From the NCBI GenBank assembly GCA_964034945.1, contig OZ035960.1, forward strand, positions 114,239,324 to 114,303,323: DNA of 64,000 nt, in the 5' to 3' direction. A model generated the notes under the pieces. The model saw only the letters and a program-made list of their open reading frames with translations. It did no database searches and had not been told where the DNA came from. Every line of letters begins with the position of its first letter. Position 1 is the first letter of the stretch. Of this stretch, positions 13,301 through 23,224 are shown one piece after another. The position numbers and the translations under genes are program-made. The stretch is from Chrysopilus asiliformis (taxonomy: Eukaryota > Arthropoda > Insecta > Diptera > Rhagionidae).

Positions 13301-14142
13301 AACCGACAGACAGATAGAGAGACTAACAGACAGACAGATGCACGAACATCCTCATAATTTTGTCTGAAACAGATTTCGTACTGATCAGAAAGTTTCTGTC
13401 TGCCCCCATTCTCGAGTCGGTCTCCATCATAAATACAATACTTTCCCTCTATAGCAGATGGTTCTGTCAAGAAAATAAAACTTTAATACCATTCCAAATC
13501 TGACAACCGTTTCATTTCAGCAGTCATGAATTTAGAGATATCAGCAATTTTATAAACATAAATATATTGCTGTTCCCGATATTCGTCAAAACTTCTTTAA
13601 AATAATCTTATCTTATATTTTTCCGCTATTAATCAAATTTTTCTAATCCAAAAATTCTTATGCAGCAACTCTATTTGGTCACAAGCGATTCAGCCTCATC
13701 CGATGACCCGTCAATGTCCGGCACCACAACCGGTTCACTGTCTTTCGCTGAACCAGTCGCTTGTGCGGGAACTGGAGGACCGTTACTCTGCTCCGATGGA
13801 CCACAACCGGAACAACTATGCGTCGTTTGCCATTATTTCCCGCTGTCCCGGGCGCTGCTACCATGTCGGCATACCTGCATTTGTGCAGTCTGCTTTTGTA
13901 AGTTACTTTTTTTTGCATAATTTTTTATCCAATCTATGATTAATATTTATATTTAAATTCTTTCAGCAAAAATCAATCGATGCCCGATGTGTAGAGCGCC
14001 AATAACAAGCTATTTTTGTATACGAAGCGAGGATTACATTCCTCCTGGTATATTCGAACCGAAACCAAATAAATCGAAAAATTCGGTTCATTGGTTGGAC
14101 GCTTTAAATGATCGTTTAACGGATTTCCTTGGATTTAGATAG
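7344..14142 (+). CDS. RING-finger protein, CGRRF1-like (N-terminal exon not found)
   Basis: Six in-frame exons are visible: 7344-7501, 7564-7744, 7804-7951, 11011-11118, 13666-13897 and 13967-14142, with TAG at 14140. They encode about 333 residues. The first visible exon opens in mid-codon, so a start exon upstream is missing from this reading. The C-terminus is a C3HC4 RING: CVVC, then LLPCRHTCICAVC, then CPMCR, spanning the last intron. This layout and the preceding beta-rich region match the cell growth regulator with RING finger domain family. Such RINGs usually act as E3 ubiquitin ligases, often at the ER; no membrane segment is seen in these exons. Introns 3 and 4 (about 3.1 and 2.5 kb) are filled with MITEs and a tetranucleotide array. 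The RING assignment is firm and the CGRRF1 name less so. Confidence 0.75.
10066..10237. mobile_element. Palindromic MITE in RING-gene intron
   Basis: Terminal inverted repeats GGAGTGGTATTCCGTAACTTG and its near-perfect complement bracket about 170 bp. Inner arms also pair (TCGAGTTAGAA). No convincing target duplication was seen. Confidence 0.65.
10394..10769. mobile_element. PIF/Harbinger-like MITE in RING-gene intron
   Basis: Terminal inverted repeats AGGTGCCGCTCCACATGAG and complement are flanked by a 3-bp duplication TAA (10391-10393 and 10770-10772). That size fits PIF/Harbinger elements. The body is rich in CTCTCGAGA-type words and is unusually GC-rich for this window. A truncated relative lies at about 12718-12790. 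Confidence 0.7.
10785..10964. mobile_element. MITE, GGGATCGTTCACA family, copy 2 (decayed)
   Basis: It resembles 6132-6420 in the segments TTTTTATTCTACGAATTTTATT and GCTAAGTAAATTTATTCTACG and in its terminal AAAATCGCAACTGTAACCGG. It lies directly beside the Harbinger-like MITE inside the same intron. Confidence 0.5.
12983..13345. repeat. (AGAC)n-based microsatellite with AGACCGA variants
   Basis: About 360 bp of AGAC, CAGA, GACC and GAAA tetranucleotides lie in the intron between RING-gene exons 5 and 6 as counted here. Long open frames on both strands are a by-product of the stop-free repeat. Flanking text (a 'gag/ctc ... taagatacgtaaaact' context) resembles that of the other tetranucleotide arrays in this window. 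Confidence 0.85.
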
Positions 14143-14302
14143 TTTATTAATTTATCAAATAATTTATTAGATTAACAATTAATTTATTTTAGATAACAAT
14201 TATGCGTCCCTTATATATTATACAATTTAAGATTTAATTAATCGATATTTTACAGTTATAAATCCAGTTAGTATCTAATTTTCTAAACAAATGATTCCAG
14301 TC

Positions 14303-14541
14303 CAGGGCACCAATCATGTATTCCGATGCGTCTCTGTCTTTCGATTTCGACGCAGCTTTTAACTCTTGACTTCGCCATATCTGCAGCTTGAAATTTCGCG
14401 GAATCGTCACTATGGATCGAAACGTGATTATGAACTGTGATTCCAAGAAATTTGAAGCTGCTGATATGGCGAAGTCAAGAGTTAAAAGCTGCGTCGAAGT
14501 CGAAAGACAGAGACGCATCGGAATACATGATTGCTGCCCAG
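14303..14541. mobile_element. Palindromic hAT-like MITE, copy 1
   Basis: This 239-bp element has ends CAGGGCACCAATCATG and CATGATTGCTGCCCAG. Its arms pair over most of their length (core GACAGAGACGCATCGGAATA). It is GC-richer than its surroundings. A full copy lies at 59896-60133 and a half copy at 18250-18379. CAGGG termini suggest hAT, but no 8-bp duplication is evident. Confidence 0.72.
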
Positions 14542-14564
14542 TTTAACGTTCATTTAACGTTCTG

Positions 14565-14746
14565 GTTTAAGCGATCGTTTACACTTTATTCGGCGAATTT
14601 TTATTTACATTACGACGCAAAATTCTGAAATTTTTCCTGAAAAAAGTCTCTACTGATTTTTTTTTCATAGAGGATCACTGAGATTAGCAGAATGAACTCC
14701 AGTAGAGAAATTCCAGAAAAAAATCGCAAATATAGACGGTCTCTAA
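14565..14746. mobile_element. MITE, GGGATCGTTCACA family, copy 3 (decayed)
   Basis: It begins GCGATCGTTTACACTTTATT and ends with AAATCGCAAATATAGACGG, paralleling the ends at 6132-6420. It follows the hAT-like MITE by about 25 bp. Confidence 0.5.
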
Positions 14747-15959
14747 TAGCTTCAACATATCACGTTTTGTAAATTACCCTTAAAATCACATCAGTTATTG
14801 ATTTTTATGAATTTTTGCATAAATTATGAGAATATGAGTATCTTACAAAATTATTTGTTAGTTGGCTCTCAAGCCTACATTTGATTGAATTTTATTTTTT
14901 TATGTGATTTTTAAGAACACTAATGGCGGGTTTCACGAATTTTTTTGCGACCGCTAAATCGAGTTAGCGAGTGAAGACAGAATGTAAAAAAATACAGTTT
15001 TTTTAATACGAAAGTGGGCTGAGAATTTAAAGTTACGGCTCATATTTTGTGAATAAGGCCATTAATAATCGCTAAAAGTTACGTGAAATCCGCCATAAGG
15101 AGGTTAATCAACATCACTTCAACTTTTACACAAACACATTTTTTTCGTCAAAGATTTTTTATTCACTTCGATTGGTTTTCATCACTTTTATAACCTTTAA
15201 GTGAATGCACTTTAAAGAAAACATGAAATAGTATTTTATTATATAAATTCAACTTCAGTAATACAGATCCCAGCTTATGCAACAACCAAAGTAAAATAAA
15301 ATAGTCCTTGTTGAGTTATTAAAAATTAACCATTAAAAAATAACCAGTGCATTTATCATCCTAAAAATAAGTAAAACGAATAAAACCGATGATTTTTTTA
15401 ATCAGCAAGGATCCCGCTTTTATAGAAGATAAAACTTTACACAACAGTATATTTTAGTATTACACCAATTTTGTTATTCCTTTTTATTAATAAAATGTAA
15501 TTTTAAAGTTAAATTCATCTTGCCAAGATATAATAAAAAAAACTATGATAAAGTTTTGATTACTAAAGAATAAAGATTTCTAATTGCCGAACCGATTGCT
15601 GTAAAATCTGATTGTTTATTGTTCTTATTTTAAATTTAAGTAATCAAAATAGAAATAGAATAAAAATGTTACTATTGTACGTTAATGAAACTTATAAGAT
15701 TTATAATTAGCCTGTGATAATCAGATTGTAACGTATTTTTATATATATAAATAAATACATTAAACTATACATTTTTTTTAGTGTATTATTAGAAGCACAT
15801 AAGAATAGCCACCCTTCGGAAGTTCAATATTTTTGAATAAACTGTAAACTGGATTGAAAAACAGCGAATTTTTGAATTTAAAGTTCCTAAAGAGTTCTGC
15901 AACCCGTACTCTAGATTAAAATCCCGTAGTTTGTTTAAAAAATCGTCATTGTATTTTTA
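14747..15959. other. Gene-free AT-rich stretch
   Basis: About 1.2 kb between the RING gene and the tetranucleotide repeat unit. No coding exon, tRNA or organised repeat was recognised. A possible 3'-UTR remnant of the RING gene cannot be told apart from spacer. Confidence 0.4.
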
Positions 15960-16220
15960 CTTTCTTCTACGGAGTATAATAAAGTATTGTATTCATGAAA
16001 AATTTCGACCTCTTAATTTTGCCTAAAAAACATTTCCCGATCACTCCTGAGTCGATTGGAGTCATATTAAAAAAATGTCTTTCTGTCTGTCAGTCAGTCT
16101 GTCAGTCTGTCAGTCTGTCAGTCTGTCAGTCTGTCAGTCTGTCAGTCTGTCAGTCTGTCTGTCAGTCTGTCAGTCTGTCAGTCTGTCTGTCAGTCTGTCA
16201 GTCTGTCAGTCTGTCTGTCA

Positions 16221-16263
<43 letters not shown>

Positions 16264-16268
16264 AGTCA

Positions 16269-16311
<43 letters not shown>

Positions 16312-16332
16312 AGTCTGTCTGTCAGTCTGTCA

Positions 16333-16363
<31 letters not shown>

Positions 16364-16560
16364 AGTCTGTCTGTCTGTCTGTCTGTCTGTCAGTCTGTCT
16401 GTCTGTCAGTCTGTCTGTCAGTCTGTCGTCTGTCTGTCAGTCTGTCTGTCAGTCTGTGTACAAGATTTCTCAAAAACTAATAGAGCTAGCGCCATGAAAT
16501 TTTATATGCATGTTGGGTCCTGAAATGGGACGATCCTATCAACCATTAACCGGAAGTATC
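15945..16560. repeat. Dispersed repeat carrying a 380-bp (GTCT/CAGT)n array
   Basis: The array runs from about 16077 to 16457. Its left flank (GTATTTTTACTTTCTTCTAC, then 'atgaaaaatttcgacctc') and right flank ('agctagcgccatgaaatttta', then 'gggtcctgaaatgggac') are matched, without the array, at about 48957-49150. The tetranucleotide block therefore expanded inside a dispersed repeat. Class unknown. Confidence 0.65.
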
Positions 16561-17199
16561 CAAAATGGCGGTTTTTCAAAAATCTCAATTTCGTTTTTCT
16601 CGATTTACTCCCAAACTACGCGTTTTTTAGTGGCCTTAAGTATGACAAAACTTGGAGAAAATAAAATTTCCCACACTTTTGTCTTTAGCTATAACTCGAT
16701 ATCTCAATCTGTTATCGAGATAAACCGTTATTTCCAAAAAAAAACAGTTTTTTGCGATTATCTCGAAAATTAACGGGTTTTTGCTGACTGAATGTATGAA
16801 GTGAATTAATGAGAATGGCATTCTGCACAATTTTGTCTTTTTCCGTTATTCGTTATATTTTACCGTTATTGAGATATTTTCATTAATATGTAAAAAATCA
16901 TATTTTTGCAAATTACTTGCAAACTAACGGTTTTTCGACAAATCAGTTAAAAGAATAATTAAAGATGTTAACATTTTCTACATTTTTGACATTTACCGTA
17001 AATTGATATATTTTACAGTTCTCAAGTTATCTCAAATTTTGTACGTTTTTGATATTTTTGGATGAACCAACAATTTTTTGGGAGGTTGTATTGGGTTGAC
17101 AATACGACAGGGCTATAACGTAAATTGCACAGGATCGTAGATTTTGTAGAAGAAAGTTTTGTGTTGACCACAACTGATATTTTTTAAATGGTTTTATTT

Positions 17200-17857
17200 T
17201 TAAATTCGAACAATAGGTTCTCCGTCTAATTTTTTAAGTTTTGGCATTCTTCGAATCACTTCATTTCTATACGCATTTTCCTCTAAATGCTCTACAAGTG
17301 GATTGCCATAAATATCAACTTCTTCCAGCATTGGCAAATGAGAAAGTTTAGTTATTTCAGTCCATTCTTTAATTAGATTGTTGGCTACGTAAAACACTTT
17401 CAATTTGTTCATTCCTTCAATTCCTTTTAATTTGTCAATAAAGTTATAACTAATCCAGAGTTCTTCCAAAGTATCAGAAAGTGTTTCCTGGGAAAAAAAA
17501 CCCATCAATTCAGAAAATTTAAATTAAGAAAGCCGTTACAATTCCAGACAGTGATTTTATCGAGTTTCGCGCTAAAGAAAGAATTCTTAAATTTTTCATT
17601 CCGTCTAAGCCGGTAATTTTCTCTATCATGTTTGTAGATAGGCTCAATTTTCTGAAAGTTTACCTAATGTGAATACAGATCTATAACAAAATATGTTTAA
17701 TTTACTCGCAATTTTTAAGAGCAGACAATGTGCTGTCCATTTTCTCTACAGGCGGCCATTGAAATTGCAATTGAATATCTGTTGCTTCTGCGGGTATTTG
17801 GCCAGATTTTTCCTCCCACTTTTTTAATGCTTCTTTTATTGTAGTCGCTTTTGACAT
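17200..17857 (-). CDS. DNAL1: Axonemal dynein light chain 1 (DNAL1), copy A
   Basis: Three exons (17706-17857, 17540-17651, 17487-17200) give a 183-residue leucine-rich-repeat protein starting [11 protein letters not shown]. The family's usual length is about 190. The conserved blocks [35 protein letters not shown] and [10 protein letters not shown] are all present. DNAL1 binds the motor domain of the outer-arm gamma dynein heavy chain in cilia and sperm flagella. Intron positions and phases (2 and 0) equal those of copy B, 690 bp away in divergent orientation. The two arose by DNA duplication, not by a retrocopy. Several substitutions separate the copies (for example SYNFI against SYNLI). 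Confidence 0.93.
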
Positions 17858-18544
17858 TCTTTAAAAACTAGTAGTTTCTAGATTTCAAACTAAACGAAAC
17901 TTTACTCAAAACAAGAATGATTTTTGACTGACAATAAAGTGTTTTTGATTTAAAGATATCAAAAGTCTACTTTGTCGTTTGTTTCTTTATTTATTAAGTT
18001 TGTACTATGGTTTAAATTTAAACCAGAAAGACTTTTTTTTACTGCACACTGCATATCAGTGTTGTTAAATTACAACAACCGATCTAGAAAGTTTGTAATC
18101 AAAAATAGGTTCAGTTCAATATTTATCTGTTTGTTAGAAAGACTATGAAATTTTGCAGTTAACTTAGTGATTCACGGGGGGTAACATAGGCTATAATTTT
18201 TGTTAAGTCAACGTCACGCCATGTTTAGCCTTTTCGAAACTCCTCCATTTCGAATCGAAACGTGATTCTGAACTGTGATTCCAAGAAATTTGAAGCTGTT
18301 GGTATGGCGAAGTCAAGAGTCAAAAGCTTCGTCAAAGTCGATAGACAGAGACGCGTCGAGATACATGATTTTAGCCCTGATTCTTTTTTTTTCAAAACTA
18401 CCGCCAAGAATACAAACGAAAATTTTATTTAAATTCTAAGGCGTGAATAAAGTTTACCAAGGTAACAAAAACAAGCCTTCCCAAACTTAAAGTTGGATCA
18501 ATAAACGAAGGAAAACTTGCTGTTTCAGTGAAAATTAGCGTAAA
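17858..18544. promoter_or_regulatory. Divergent spacer between the two DNAL1 copies
   Basis: This 687-bp region separates the two start codons and must hold both 5' regions. It also contains the half MITE at 18250-18379. No specific factor site is claimed. Confidence 0.4.
18250..18379. mobile_element. Half copy of palindromic hAT-like MITE
   Basis: It matches the right half of 14303-14541 (TCCAAGAAATTTGAAGCTG, then GACAGAGACGCG) and ends near TTAGCCCTG. The left half is absent. Confidence 0.65.
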
Positions 18545-19222
18545 ATGTCGAAAGCGACTACAATTAAAGAAGCATTAAAACGATGGGAAGATAGAACGGG
18601 TCAATCAGTAACAGAAGCCAAAGATGTCCAACTGCAGTTCCAATGGCCTCCGATTGAGAAAATGGACAGCACGCTGGGAACTTTGGTCGCTTGCGAGTTG
18701 GAAATTTACTTTTTTCACTATATTTAAAAAAAATCACAAAAAACATACTTATAGGAAGTTATGCCTTTCAACAAATATGATTGAAAAGATATACGGCCTC
18801 AGTGGAATGAAGAATCTAAGAATTCTTTCGCTTTCCCGAAATTACATCAAACAAATATCTGGATTAGTAAAAGAAAAGCCACTCTTATTTAAAAACAACA
18901 AAAAAACACAAATCTTTATTTCAAGGAATCCGTTTCGGACACTCTTGAGGAACTTTGGATAAGTTATAATCTAATTGAAAAACTAAAAGGTTTGAGTACA
19001 CTGAAGGTCCTGAAAGTGCTTTATATGAGTAACAATTTACTAAAGGATTGGACCGAGTTTAATCGATTACAAGAAGTTACAAGTCTTGAAGATGTACTGC
19101 TGGTAGGCAATCCACTAACAGAGGGTTTGGACGAACAAACTTGGCGAATGGAATGCATAAAGCGATTGCCTTTTATTAAAAAATTAGACGGTGAACCGAT
19201 TGTGGTTAATGAAGAACCATAA
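18545..19222 (+). CDS. DNAL1: Axonemal dynein light chain 1 (DNAL1), copy B
   Basis: Exons 18545-18696, 18755-18866 and 18926-19222 encode 186 residues starting [17 protein letters not shown]. The leucine-rich blocks [34 protein letters not shown] and [11 protein letters not shown] match the family. Exon lengths 1 and 2 (152 and 112 nt) are identical to copy A. The last exon is 9 nt longer. It ends about 60 bp from the ZPR1 stop codon, so the two genes converge. It is predicted to act with outer-arm dynein. One copy may be testis-biased, but nothing in the sequence shows this. Confidence 0.93.
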
Positions 19223-19281
19223 AATGTGAAAAAATATTTATTAAATGACATTAAAATATATACAAGGACCATTTGCTATTA

Positions 19282-21035
19282 TTAATAATTTTCTGTTTTC
19301 ATATCATTCAATCCTAATTCTTCGTTCTGCTCGAAATTTCTCGTATATCTAGTGATTTTTAATCCAGAATCCAAACTTTCATCGTCTGTTAATGATTGAA
19401 TATAACTATTGCCAGCTGGATCGTCTAAAATCAGTGTGGCGGGCTGTTCTAGCGCTATTATTTTTCGAATTTCCTCAAGAAATCTGAAACAAATAAAGGT
19501 AATTTTGTAGATTTTTATATTTTGCTAGAAGCTAGTTTGTAGGCTTAGGTATCTTCTATAAGTCAGCCACAAGCCCTCCTCCCTCCCCACATCAAAGTGT
19601 GACGTGTGTTATGGACAACTACTAAAAAATCTGGCTCTGACGAAAGTCAACAAACTTCCTATCTTATTTTCGCAAGCCTAATAGCCAAGCTTAATAAATT
19701 TACCTATCAAATCTTTTACGTTCCTCTTGATCCTGTGAATCCCGAAACATGGCACCATTCTCATACAATTGATCTTTCATTGCGCTCAAAATACCTTCGA
19801 CTGTAGAAAAACGGCCACCAAGTGCGACAGAGCCAACTTCACAGTCAAGTTCAGGAATGCGAAGACTGCAAGTTTCGGACTGGAAGCAAGAAAAAATAAA
19901 GGCTGTGTAAATTTCGATAAAAACAAATCGGATTTCTCGATTACCTTCAGTACATCACGCGTTAAATCCTCTTTTTTTGCGATTGTTACTTCAAACTTCA
20001 CACCCGTCTCTTCGACGCCCCCACCGGATTTTACTTCATTTGTTCTACACCCGCACACATCGCAAACCGTAGCCATAATCACAACTTCCTTGAAATGGGG
20101 GATATTCGTTAGTTTCATGTTCGTTTCGCACGGAGATCGACATTCCGAGCATAAAGTCTGAAACTGCATGACTTCACCGTGGAGTTCCTCCAACGGCCAT
20201 GAACCCTCGGCAATTGGATTCAGGAGTGAAGTTTGACTTTCTTTTTCGGCATTTTCCTCTACTTCATCGTTTCTGTACATCCCTAAACTCTTGTCTTGTT
20301 CGTTTGTTCTTTTAAAGTGTGTGATTTCTAAATGCGGATCTGCTTGCGGGGCCAAGGGATTTTCTATAAAACAATTGCCACTGATATCTTTCAGAATTAT
20401 CGTAAATGGCGATTCAACTAGCTTTAAATGTCGCAGTGTAATGATGAACTTTTCTATCTGAGTTGCAACTTCCGGATGATCTTTTCTCCTGGCTTCCTGA
20501 TCCTGTTCTAGTCCGGCTATTGTCCGTTCGATTATTCCCTCAACTGTGGTGACTTCTCCCTTTTGAGATTGTGATGGGATTTCGAGGTCAACCTCTGAAA
20601 TTTAAGCAGAAATTGAAAACCTCTCTAGTTAGATCTTCAAGATCAGAAAAACCTGTTTTTTACCTGGTATTTGCAATAGTGTATGATCCGACTTTACTAT
20701 CCTTCTGTTCAAATCCTTGACAGTTGTGATTTTACAGCGAACTTTACATCCTTTCGGTTGAATTTCACTTGCAGATTGAATTTCGTTGTTTTCAAAGCCG
20801 CAATGCTCGCAATGGAATGACATCAAAACAACTTCCTTGTAAAATGGAATCTTCGTCAGCAATATTCTAGTGTTTCCCTGCAATTAAATATGTTTATTAA
20901 AGATATTCTTCGAGCCAAATCTTCGTTTTTTCTTACATTTTTAAAACAATTCATACAAGCAGATTCTATTGTAGTTGCCTCGGGATCTTCGGCGTCCAAA
21001 TTTCGGAAAAGAGGTGTTGCAGCAGTCGTGGCCAT
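19282..21035 (-). CDS. ZPR1: Zinc finger protein ZPR1
   Basis: Five exons (21035-20937, 20877-20664, 20594-19945, 19879-19704, 19483-19282) give 446 residues, close to the roughly 460 of animal ZPR1. The two ZPR1 domains are clear. Each starts with a C4 zinc finger (CMNCFKN...CEHCGFENNE, and CSECRSPCETN...CDVCGCRTNEVKSGG). Each is followed by an alpha-homology domain ending in a PFTIILKDISGN or PATLILDDPAGNSYIQ block. The C-terminus has the conserved RYTRNFEQNEELGLNDMK. ZPR1 binds eEF1A and SMN complexes and shuttles between cytoplasm and nucleolus. The start MATTAATPLF lies 266 bp from the POLE2 start on the other strand. Confidence 0.96.
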
Positions 21036-21301
21036 TTATACGCTTTGTTTACAGTTTTAACACAAATATTTTGAGTAAAAATCACTTAAATTTGTCCTAA
21101 ATGCTTTAATAAATGCCTTAAAATATTTTTAATACATATCTGTCAAATCAACGTGTTAAAGTGATTTAAAGAAGTCGGCACAATGGCACGACGCAAACGA
21201 AACGGAGCGTTGTGCAACATTTTTTTCTCTAGTATCGAGGTTCTCTAGTAGATCAAAATTTCGCTGCATTCAGAAAGGCGCCAAAGTTTGACGTTTTCAG
21301 G
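21036..21301. promoter_or_regulatory. Shared divergent promoter, ZPR1/POLE2
   Basis: Only 266 bp lie between the two start codons, so both genes' 5' regions overlap here. The region is AT-rich at the ZPR1 side and more GC-rich near 21180-21240. A bidirectional promoter is inferred from spacing only. Confidence 0.5.
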
Positions 21302-23127
21302 ATGGACGGAGCTAGGAAAAATATATTAAACGCTTTTAAATTGAGTGGATTTGTCATTAGAAGGTTTGTAAATAATTAAATTCCGAGCCCATAAAATAAC
21401 ATAGAACCATTTCAGTGAAGCAATATCATATCTAACGGATCAACTCACAGGAATTCCGCAGGAGGAATGGGACAAGTTGTTGGGTCTAATTACGGAAAAC
21501 ATTCAGAATCAGAAACTTTCTTCAGCAAATGTGGACTTGAAGCATTTAGAATGCGCTATTGAAGTAAGTAACAATTTTAATTATTTAGTAGATTACCAAT
21601 TTAAATGATTTTTAACAGGAGATTAATAGGTCTGGCTTGCATAGCGATGAGTCTGTTTTTAACGTAATCGATGCCTTCGATGTGCCGAAATTCGAATTCA
21701 ATGACACACGAAAGAAATTTGAACTTGTTAACACGAGCAGAAGTTTATTTCCAAAAGCTGTTTCGAAAGCGAAATACATGAAGGATCGGTGAGTTGAAAA
21801 AATGTTTTGTAAACGAAAATTCTTAAAAAATACCTTTTAGATACACAATTCTCCATCAGAAAACCATCAGGCATGAACTTTTCACACCAGCCATTGAAGG
21901 AATTTCGTCAAATATTAAGAAATTCAAGCTTTACTATGTTGAGAATTTGTTAGCAGCTTCAAGATTAGACGAAGTAGTGGTTTTAGGCTTATTAACCCAA
22001 TTAGTTGAGGGGAAATTTTATTTGGAAGATCCTTCCGGGACCGTTCCATTAGATTTAAGCAAGGCTCGATTCCATGCTGGATTTTTCTGTGAAGGAAGCT
22101 TTGTTTTAGCAGAAGGCAAATACCAAGACGGAGTATTGAAGGTGGCTGGTCTTGGATTTCCACCGCCAGAACCAGCCAAAAGCAGTCGAGCATTCTTTGG
22201 TACACAAAACACATGGGGCGGAACATCAGCGAAACTTTTGAAATACTCCGAACGACTCCTGGAAAGAGAAAAATTAAACACGGAAGCAACAATTGTGTTT
22301 CTTTCCGATGTTAGATTGGATCACCCTAACGTGTTGGACAAATTAAAGCAATTGTTTGTTGGCTACGATGATTGCCCACCAATAGCGATTGTTATGATGG
22401 GCCCATTTTCAAAACCAGATATGCCAATCTCTAGTTTGCAACAATTATTTCACAGTCTGGGTGAAATAATGAGCAGTTGTACGCGATTGAAACAAGAGAC
22501 AGATTTAATATTGATCCCTGCCGGTAGCGATCCAGCATCACCGAATGTCTTGCCGCGAGCGCCACTTCCGGATTTACTACTGAAGAGTTTGAAACAGAAA
22601 ATTCCTCGTGTTAAATTCGCAACAAACCCATGCAGACTGCAATATTGCACGCAACAAATTGTCGTTTGTCGAGCTGATCTTGTGACTAAGTTGTGTCGGA
22701 ATACTTTGCATTTTCCAGAGTCACAGCCACTTGAAGATTGTGTAAGGCTTTATGAAATATTGTTTGTTTCAATCACTTTAATTTTAATATATTCTCACAG
22801 TTTGCTCGAACATTAATCTGCCAAGGGACTTTAGCTCCGATAAATCCCATTGCGATGCCAGTATTTTGGGACTATGACACGGCTTTATTATTATATCCTC
22901 TTCCCGATTTGATCGTGATTGGTGATCCTAGTTTACCATTCTCTACCACTCAACATGATTGCACTATCCTGAATACCGTAATTATGATTTTTTACAAAAT
23001 ATTTAAACAACTTTAAATAAAAATTGTGTTGCAGGGTTCATTTATCAAGACAAAGTTTTCGTTTAAAGTCTATGTGCCGTCAACTAAAACTATAGAAGAT
23101 TCGGAGATCCCAGATAACGTCAGTTAA
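21302..23127 (+). CDS. POLE2: DNA polymerase epsilon subunit 2
   Basis: Six exons (21302-21363, 21416-21563, 21619-21788, 21841-22741, 22801-22977, 23035-23127) encode 516 residues; human POLE2 has 527. An N-terminal helical domain (to about residue 75) is followed by an OB fold and the inactive calcineurin-like fold of polymerase B-subunits. Diagnostic blocks include VVVLGLLTQLVEGKFYLED, FSKPDMPISSLQQLF, LILIPAGSDPASPN and KIPRVKFATNPCRLQYCTQ. It is the structural B subunit of leading-strand polymerase epsilon. The end (GSFIKTKFSFKVY, then a short tail) matches the family. All splice phases agree. Confidence 0.97.
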
Positions 23128-23224
23128 AATGATTTAAACAAAGATCTTTAAAAAAATATAATATAGTTTTATTTTGTATCCATTATTTAAAATGATTAAT
23201 TTAAGATTGTTTTACAAATAAAAA

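Noticed and set aside
12921..13470. Long open frames on both strands rich in SVCL or TDRQ repeats
   Set aside because: They are translations of the (AGAC)n microsatellite, which lacks stop codons in several frames.
16077..16457. Regular short repeats that might suggest a CRISPR array
   Set aside because: The repeats are tetranucleotides without spacers and the genome is eukaryotic.
15995..16497. 140-161 codon frames of SLSVCQSV repeats
   Set aside because: Translation of the (GTCT)n array, with no start context or family likeness.
19769..20161. 130-codon plus-strand frame across ZPR1
   Set aside because: Antisense shadow of ZPR1 exons 3 and 4, which are securely identified on the other strand.
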